From Ignatzschineria sp. (GTDB lineage Bacteria > Pseudomonadota > Gammaproteobacteria > Cardiobacteriales > Wohlfahrtiimonadaceae): a stretch of DNA of 10,363 nt. The notes beneath the pieces are model-generated. The model ran no database searches. It was given only the letters and a program-made list of their open reading frames with translations, and had not been told where the DNA came from. Numbering within the stretch: the stretch's first letter is position 1; every line of letters starts with the position of its first letter. The stretch is taken from contig JASLFU010000024.1 in the NCBI GenBank assembly GCA_030150405.1, positions 1-10,363 on the forward strand, given 5' to 3'. The translations under genes were made by a program, and so were the position numbers. Shown here one piece after another: positions 7,004-10,363 of the stretch.

Positions 7004-7884
7004 TACGCTTGCCCTCCTTTACGATCAATATAACGGAATTGAATCACAGTAAGTACCAATACAAAGCTCATCAACACCACCGATTGAGCAGCAGAGCCGC
7101 CATAATCCATCGCTTTAAATCCATCGATATAGATTCGGTAGACCAACGTTGAGGTTGAACGTCCTGGGCCCCCGTAAGTTAAGGCATCGATAATCGCAAA
7201 GGTGTCGAAAAAGACATAGATAATATTAATCACCCCAAGGAAGAAGGTGGTCGGCCAAAGTAGGGGAAATTGAATGGAGAAGAAACGTCTCCAAGGGCCT
7301 GCGCCATCAATGGCTGCCGCTTCAATTAATGAGCGGGGGATAGCTAATATTCCCACATAGAAGAAGAGGAAGTTATAGGAGAGCTGTTTCCAAATTGAGG
7401 CCATAATCACCAGCCACATCGCCTGTCCTTCATTTAAAAGGTGATTCCAGTCGATCCCTAATTTACTTAAAAAGAGGCTCACCACACCAAAAGAGGGTGC
7501 GAACATAAAGGTCCATAAAACCCCCACTATAATTGGGGAAACCGCATAGGGAAGGATTAAAATCGTCCGATAAAAGAGCGCTCCCCGAGTCACATGCTGC
7601 ACAAAAAAGGCTAAAAAGAGTGAAAGTGTTAAGCCTAAAAGCGTCACCCAGAAAGAGAAATAGAGCGTAACCTTAATCGATTCATAATAGGTCGGATCCG
7701 CAAAGAGTTCGCGGAAGTTATCGAGCCCCACCCAGTAACGAGTCGCCCCAAAGATATCTTCCATCTGGAAACTCTGGAGCATTGCTTGCACTGTGGGCCA
7801 ATAGAAAAAGATGCCAATAATGAGCAACTGCGGCAGAAGCAGTAACCACGGCAGAAGCCGGTATTGCCGGTAATATAGTTTCAT
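7003..7884 (-). CDS. ugpA: G3P ABC transporter permease UgpA
   Basis: This 293-residue permease (E. coli UgpA is about 295) forms the other half of the channel. Six hydrophobic helices can be drawn, the first at about 11-30 (LPWLLLLPQLLIIGIFFYWP). Family-specific stretches include FVGLDNF-type WVGLDNFRELF (51-61), ILPYAVSPIIVGVLW (110-124) and the EAA loop EAAAIDGAGPWRRFFSIQFPL (188-208). The C-terminal SAAQSVVLMSFVLVLTVIQFRY matches the UgpA signature. An in-frame TTG at 7905 would add MVNLRLH, but the ATG at 7884 has AAGG six bases upstream (7891-7894) and gives the normal family length, so I use it. It begins a ugpA-ugpE-ugpC-ugpQ block that is set apart from ugpB by a terminator and a second hairpin, unlike the very tight spacing inside the block. 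Confidence 0.94.
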   Translation of the reverse strand: MKLYYRQYRLLPWLLLLPQLLIIGIFFYWPTVQAMLQSFQMEDIFGATRYWVGLDNFRELFADPTYYESIKVTLYFSFWVTLLGLTLSLFLAFFVQHVTRGALFYRTILILPYAVSPIIVGVLWTFMFAPSFGVVSLFLSKLGIDWNHLLNEGQAMWLVIMASIWKQLSYNFLFFYVGILAIPRSLIEAAAIDGAGPWRRFFSIQFPLLWPTTFFLGVINIIYVFFDTFAIIDALTYGGPGRSTSTLVYRIYIDGFKAMDYGGSAAQSVVLMSFVLVLTVIQFRYIDRKGGQA

Positions 7885-7920
7885 ATGTAACCTTAAATTT
7901 ACCAAACCTTTAAAACAAGG

Positions 7921-7964
7921 ATGGACAAGCGGGAATGAGCTTAATGCATTCCAGGCTTGTCCAT
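7921..7964 (-). repeat. Long two-part hairpin before ugpA
   Basis: ATGGACAAGC (7921-7930) pairs perfectly with GCTTGTCCAT (7955-7964). Inside it, after an internal loop of one base against two, GGAATG (7932-7937) pairs with CATTCC (7947-7952) around a nine-base loop. It ends 36 bases before the ugpA ATG. On the minus strand CCTTGTTTTAAAGG follows, with only four Ts in a row, so it is at best a leaky terminator. It could also block 3'-5' exonucleases from one side or form a structured 5' end for the ugpA message. Confidence 0.6.
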
Positions 7965-8047
7965 TAAATTTACAGCGCTTAGAGGTTAACGGATCTTTTT
8001 GCGTAAAATCTCATCCCTGAAAAGCGCCGATCCTTCATCTAAACCTC

Positions 8048-8059
8048 AATCAAATTTGA
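8048..8059. repeat. 12-base palindrome ATCAAATTTGAT between ugpB and ugpA
   Basis: This perfect palindrome lies about 165 bases upstream of the ugpA start, in the stretch where an internal promoter would be needed. An operator is possible, but I cannot match it to a known regulator, and no good -35/-10 pair is evident beside it. Confidence 0.3.
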
Positions 8060-8082
8060 TCGATTTTCCATACAATTTTCCG

Positions 8083-8123
8083 TGAAAAAAAGAGGAGAGT
8101 AGAAGCAAAAACTCTACTCTCCT
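8083..8123 (-). terminator. Strong intrinsic terminator of ugpB
   Basis: Reading the minus strand, AGGAGAGTAG (8114-8123) pairs perfectly over ten bases with CTACTCTCCT (8093-8102) around an 11-base loop, and C plus a run of at least seven Ts follows. It begins seven bases after the ugpB stop. This is a textbook rho-independent terminator lying inside the ugp cluster rather than at its end. Confidence 0.88.
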
Positions 8124-8129
8124 AAAGAT

Positions 8130-9443
8130 TTATTTATTCATCTTTTCAAAACGGCGAAGGAGGGCATTACCCCGTTTTACAGCGCTATCGAGTGCTTCTT
8201 TCGCAGATTTACGACCACTCCAGATCTGCTCGGTCTCTTCATCGACAATGGTGCGAATCTGCAACATATTGCCTAAACGGATACCGCGCGTACGATCTGT
8301 GGTTTTACGAATCATCTGCTCAACAGGAACATCTGTTCCGGGGTTCTTCTCATAAAAACCTGACTCTTCTGTAAGCTTGTAAGCTTCGAGCGTTACCGGT
8401 AAATAACCTGTGCGCTGATGGCTGGCTGCTTGGATTTCAGGCTGAGAGATAAAGTTAAAGAACTCCGCAATTCCGCGATAATGCTTCTCCGGCTTACCCG
8501 CCATAACCCAAAGGCTTGCGCCGCCGATCATGGTGTTTTTCGGTGCTGCTTCTACATCATCGTAGTAAGGGAGGGTGGTTTCACCAAACTCAAACTTTGC
8601 ATCACGTTTAAAGCCAGCATAAGAGGCTGAAGAACCGAAGATAATCGCACACTCACCATTGGTAAAGCTAGAGATAGAGTCTGTCGCACGCCCTTTATAT
8701 ACAAAGAGTTTATCTTCAGACATCTTCTGTAAATTCTCAAAATGGCGAACATGGAGCGGAGAGTTGAATTGAAGCTCAGCATCGAGACCATCAAATCCAT
8801 TATTTTGGCTTGCATAAGGTACATCGTGCCATGAAGAGAAGCTCTCAAGCTGTGTCCAACCCATCCAGGAGATCGTCATCGGACAGCTGCTTCCCGATGC
8901 TTTTAAGCTCTCAGTAGCGGCCCGTACTTCATCCCACGTTTTAGGGGGTTGCTCTGGATCTAAACCTGCCTTTTTAAAAGCATCTTTGTTGTAATACATA
9001 ACCGTTGTAGAGCTATTAAAGGGTAGGGACATCATCTCCCCATTAGGAGCGGTATAGTAACCGGCAACAGCGGGAATGTAGGTTTCTGGATCGAACTCGA
9101 TACCATTTTCTTCCATAATTTTCGAAACTGATTTCGTCGCTCCCTTAGAGTAGGTCATCGATGCAGTGCCCACTTCATAAACCTGAAGAATATCGGGCGC
9201 ACTTCCGGCTCTTACAGCGGCAACGCCCGCTGTCATCGACTGCTCGTATCCCCCTTTATAGATCGGTACAACCTTAAATTCATCTTGGGAGGCGTTATAT
9301 TCATTCGCAAGATCATTCACCCATTCAGAGAGTGAACCATCCATTGAGTGCCACCACTCAATTTCTGTCTGCGCCTGCGCCATCATCAAGCTTCCTGCCC
9401 CTAATAATGCTGCGATGGAGTAACGTTTTAGTTTCGTTTTCAT
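8130..9443 (-). CDS. ugpB: Periplasmic G3P-binding protein UgpB
   Basis: This 437-residue precursor (E. coli 438) captures G3P and glycerophosphodiesters and delivers them to UgpAE. A signal peptide (MKTKLKRYS, hydrophobic 9-21) ends at AQA (22-24), predicting a mature start at Gln25. Strongly conserved stretches include WWHSMDGSL (30-38), YKGGYEQ (62-68), ILQVYEVGTA (85-94), FNSSTTVMYYNKDAFKKAGLDPEQPPKTW (142-170), NNGFDG (214-219), MIGGASLWVM (305-314), RTGYLPVT (344-351) and RLGNMLQIR (389-397). By position, Tyr62, Glu90, Ser144, Gly308, Tyr347 and Arg397 match residues I recall as ligand contacts in E. coli UgpB. Two ATGs are possible: at 9449 the AGGA site is one base away, at 9443 it is seven, so 9443 is preferred. 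It is first in the cluster and followed at once by a terminator. Confidence 0.96.
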   Translation of the reverse strand: MKTKLKRYSIAALLGAGSLMMAQAQTEIEWWHSMDGSLSEWVNDLANEYNASQDEFKVVPIYKGGYEQSMTAGVAAVRAGSAPDILQVYEVGTASMTYSKGATKSVSKIMEENGIEFDPETYIPAVAGYYTAPNGEMMSLPFNSSTTVMYYNKDAFKKAGLDPEQPPKTWDEVRAATESLKASGSSCPMTISWMGWTQLESFSSWHDVPYASQNNGFDGLDAELQFNSPLHVRHFENLQKMSEDKLFVYKGRATDSISSFTNGECAIIFGSSASYAGFKRDAKFEFGETTLPYYDDVEAAPKNTMIGGASLWVMAGKPEKHYRGIAEFFNFISQPEIQAASHQRTGYLPVTLEAYKLTEESGFYEKNPGTDVPVEQMIRKTTDRTRGIRLGNMLQIRTIVDEETEQIWSGRKSAKEALDSAVKRGNALLRRFEKMNK

Positions 9444-9520
9444 TGCCATTTCCTTTTTAAAAATAAAAGAATCTAAAATTCTTTATTAACTTTGATAGTG
9501 CTTTTAACTCTTCGACCTTC

Positions 9521-9556
9521 TCTCTACTATTATCCCTCCCTAAAGGAGAGTAGAGA
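9521..9556 (-). repeat. Hairpin in the presumed ugpB leader
   Basis: On the minus strand TCTCTACT pairs with AGTAGAGA (outer eight bases, 9549-9556 with 9521-9528), and an inner CTCC/GGAG stem closes a five-base loop. Seven bases bulge on the 3' arm. It lies about 80 bases before the ugpB start. Its 5' arm contains the same sequence as the 3' arm of the ugpB terminator. Confidence 0.5.
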
Positions 9557-9717
9557 TCGCTTCTCATTGAGCACTGATTTTATAAAAATCTTAAAACAGC
9601 GGCGATAATCAACAGACAACTTGTATCAATATCGCTTTCGCTATTTCATCAAAATGCGCTTCTTTATTGATCTTTTTATGCGCTTAGATGCACCAATTAA
9701 TTTTGGCGACTTCTACT

Positions 9718-9723
9718 TCTATA
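9718..9723 (-). promoter_or_regulatory. Candidate -10 box for ugpB
   Basis: TATAGA on the minus strand lies 13 bases past the Pho-box-like site, near the usual 10-11 base spacing for PhoB-activated promoters, which often lack a -35. It would give a leader of roughly 265 bases. A second choice is TATAAA within 9576-9590, also without a good -35. Low confidence. Confidence 0.25.
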
Positions 9724-9736
9724 GAAACACTTCTGT

Positions 9737-9754
9737 ATGACAACTTATTAACAA
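9737..9754 (-). promoter_or_regulatory. Pho-box-like site upstream of ugpB
   Basis: TTGTTAA-TAAG-TTGTCAT on the minus strand has the 7-4-7 arrangement of PhoB sites. Against the E. coli half-site CTGTCAT the second half matches 6 of 7 and the first 4 of 7. The ugp operon belongs to the Pho regulon in E. coli, so phosphate starvation control is expected. The site stands about 295 bases from the ugpB start, which is farther than usual. Confidence 0.35.
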
Positions 9755-9867
9755 GCGTCAACTTTGCTCTAAAGAGCTACGTTTAGTTTTTGCACAAGCG
9801 GGGGAATTCTTCAACTCTTTTATTTTTATAAAAACTAAATTGATCCGCCGACTTATGGAAAAATCGC

Positions 9868-9873
9868 TATAAT
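9868..9873 (+). promoter_or_regulatory. Consensus -10 box (TATAAT) for the yhiN-like gene
   Basis: A perfect TATAAT lies 34 bases before the first in-frame ATG (9908), predicting transcription start near 9880. No good -35 stands 16-18 bases upstream (the region is CCGCCG), and there is no TG extension, so an activator may be needed. Confidence 0.5.
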
Positions 9874-9907
9874 TGTCCCCTATTTCGCCCTCAATTGGGG
9901 GAAATTG

Positions 9908-10363
9908 ATGCATAATTCCGCAATTTTAAACCGTCTCCCCAAAGTAAAAAAAGATTTTAAGCCGATGCAACAGAACAGAAAAAAGATGCAACTATTTGAT
10001 CTCATTATTATTGGTGCTGGTGCTGCGGGGATGATGTGTGCAGCAAAAGCAGGGCAAGCGGGGTTCTCTGTTTTGTTAATTGATCATGCAAAACGGATCG
10101 GCGAAAAGATACGGATCTCAGGCGGGGGGTTTTGTAACTTCACCAATCTTAATATTGATGGCTTTGATGCCTCCCCCTTCTATGTCTCCGAAAATCCACG
10201 ATTTGTACGCTACGCACTCTCACAATATCGGGCGCAAGATTTTATTAAACTTGTGGAGAAATATGGCATCCCCTATACCGAAAAGCATCGAGGCCAGCTC
10301 TTTTGTGATCGTGAGGCGAAAGCTTCGGCAAGAGATATTATCGAAATGCTTCAAAAAGAGTGT
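9908..10363 (+). CDS. yhiN: YhiN/HI0933-family FAD-dependent oxidoreductase (3' partial)
   Basis: The gene runs off the right edge with 152 codons visible of an expected 390-420. The nucleotide-binding start LFDLIIIGAGAAGMMCAAKAG is a GxGxxG FAD Rossmann motif, followed by LLIDHAKRIGEKIRISGGGFCNFTN, the family hallmark near the flavin, and later KYGIPYTEKHRGQLFCD, which matches E. coli YhiN closely. The reaction of this family is not firmly established; names such as aminoacetone oxidase are carried by annotation. Three in-frame ATGs exist. 9908 has GGGGGA five bases upstream and suits the promoter; 9965 and 9986 have poor ribosome sites, but 9986 (MQLFDLIIIGAG) matches where homologues begin. 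Use of 9908 would add a 26-residue basic extension. It is divergent from ugpB and functionally unrelated as far as I can tell. Confidence 0.85.
   Translation, partial: MHNSAILNRLPKVKKDFKPMQQNRKKMQLFDLIIIGAGAAGMMCAAKAGQAGFSVLLIDHAKRIGEKIRISGGGFCNFTNLNIDGFDASPFYVSENPRFVRYALSQYRAQDFIKLVEKYGIPYTEKHRGQLFCDREAKASARDIIEMLQKEC

Larger units (their letters stand above)
9450..9907. other. Divergent intergenic region between ugpB and the yhiN-like gene
   Basis: These 458 AT-rich bases hold no convincing gene. They must contain the ugpB promoter (leftward) and that of the flavoprotein (rightward). Structures seen: a leader hairpin at 9521-9556, a GATTTT/AAAATC inverted repeat at 9576-9590, direct repeats ATGCGCTT (9654 and 9678) and GACAACTT (9615 and 9739), a Pho-box-like site at 9737-9754, a GCTCT-AA-AGAGC palindrome near 9767-9778, a ten-base inverted repeat TTTAGTTTTT/AAAAACTAAA (9782-9791, 9830-9839) and a consensus -10 box at 9868. 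A 28-codon plus-strand frame from the ATG at 9654 has no ribosome site and I do not call it. Confidence 0.7.

Noticed and set aside
9654..9740. A 28-codon plus-strand frame beginning MRFFIDLFMRLD, as a possible leader peptide
   Set aside because: There is no ribosome binding site before the ATG and no obvious regulatory codon run or attenuator after it.
9767..9778. GCTCT-AA-AGAGC palindrome as a terminator or LexA-like site
   Set aside because: The two-base loop is too tight for a stable hairpin, there is no immediate T-run, and the sequence does not match a LexA box.
1..10363. CRISPR array, tRNA, rRNA, insertion sequence or phage genes
   Set aside because: No regularly spaced repeats, cloverleaf-like sequence, transposase or phage motifs were seen on either strand.

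Overview
The window looks like chromosomal DNA of a gammaproteobacterium. The strongest signs are a complete sn-glycerol-3-phosphate (G3P) uptake cluster in the order ugpB-ugpA-ugpE-ugpC-ugpQ, with products close in length and motif to those of E. coli, plus YfcA-like and YhiN-like proteins of enterobacterial type. Coding sequence is rich in CTC/CTT, CCC and AAA tracts and the gaps are AT-rich. A relative of the Ignatzschineria/Wohlfahrtiimonas group is a guess from general character, not a demonstrated placement. I see no phage, transposase, CRISPR, tRNA or rRNA sequence.

Layout. (1) 2-2220, plus strand: the end of an electron-transfer operon. A triheme cytochrome c resembling the cytochrome subunit of membrane alcohol dehydrogenases (5' end outside the window) overlaps by one base a diheme TsdA-family cytochrome (thiosulfate dehydrogenase/tetrathionate reductase type). 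Two inverted repeats follow, the second with T-tracts typical of a terminator. (2) 2413-3979, minus strand: a very acidic cytosolic protein of unknown function, faintly like DUF4303, and a YfcA-like TSUP membrane transporter. (3) 4068-9443, minus strand: the ugp cluster. UgpB is the periplasmic G3P-binding protein, UgpA and UgpE form the membrane channel, UgpC is the ATPase, and UgpQ hydrolyses glycerophosphodiesters that enter through the transporter. (4) 9450-9907: a 458-base divergent intergenic region with a Pho-box-like site, several inverted and direct repeats and a consensus -10 box. (5) 9908 to the right edge, plus strand: the start of a YhiN/HI0933-family flavoprotein, cut off by the window end.

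The most informative non-coding structure is around ugpB. The gene is closed seven bases after its stop codon by a strong intrinsic terminator, and a second long hairpin stands before ugpA. The abundant binding protein therefore appears to be insulated from the transporter genes, which need either readthrough or their own promoter. The terminator stem also shares an 11-12 base sequence with a hairpin in the ugpB leader. Several genes have an upstream in-frame start that is really part of the ribosome binding site; corrected starts are given for ugpB, ugpA, ugpC and yfcA.

I do not see a convincing new biological system. The points most worth a second look are the acidic protein, the physiological substrate of the cytochrome pair, and the layered RNA structures around ugpB.
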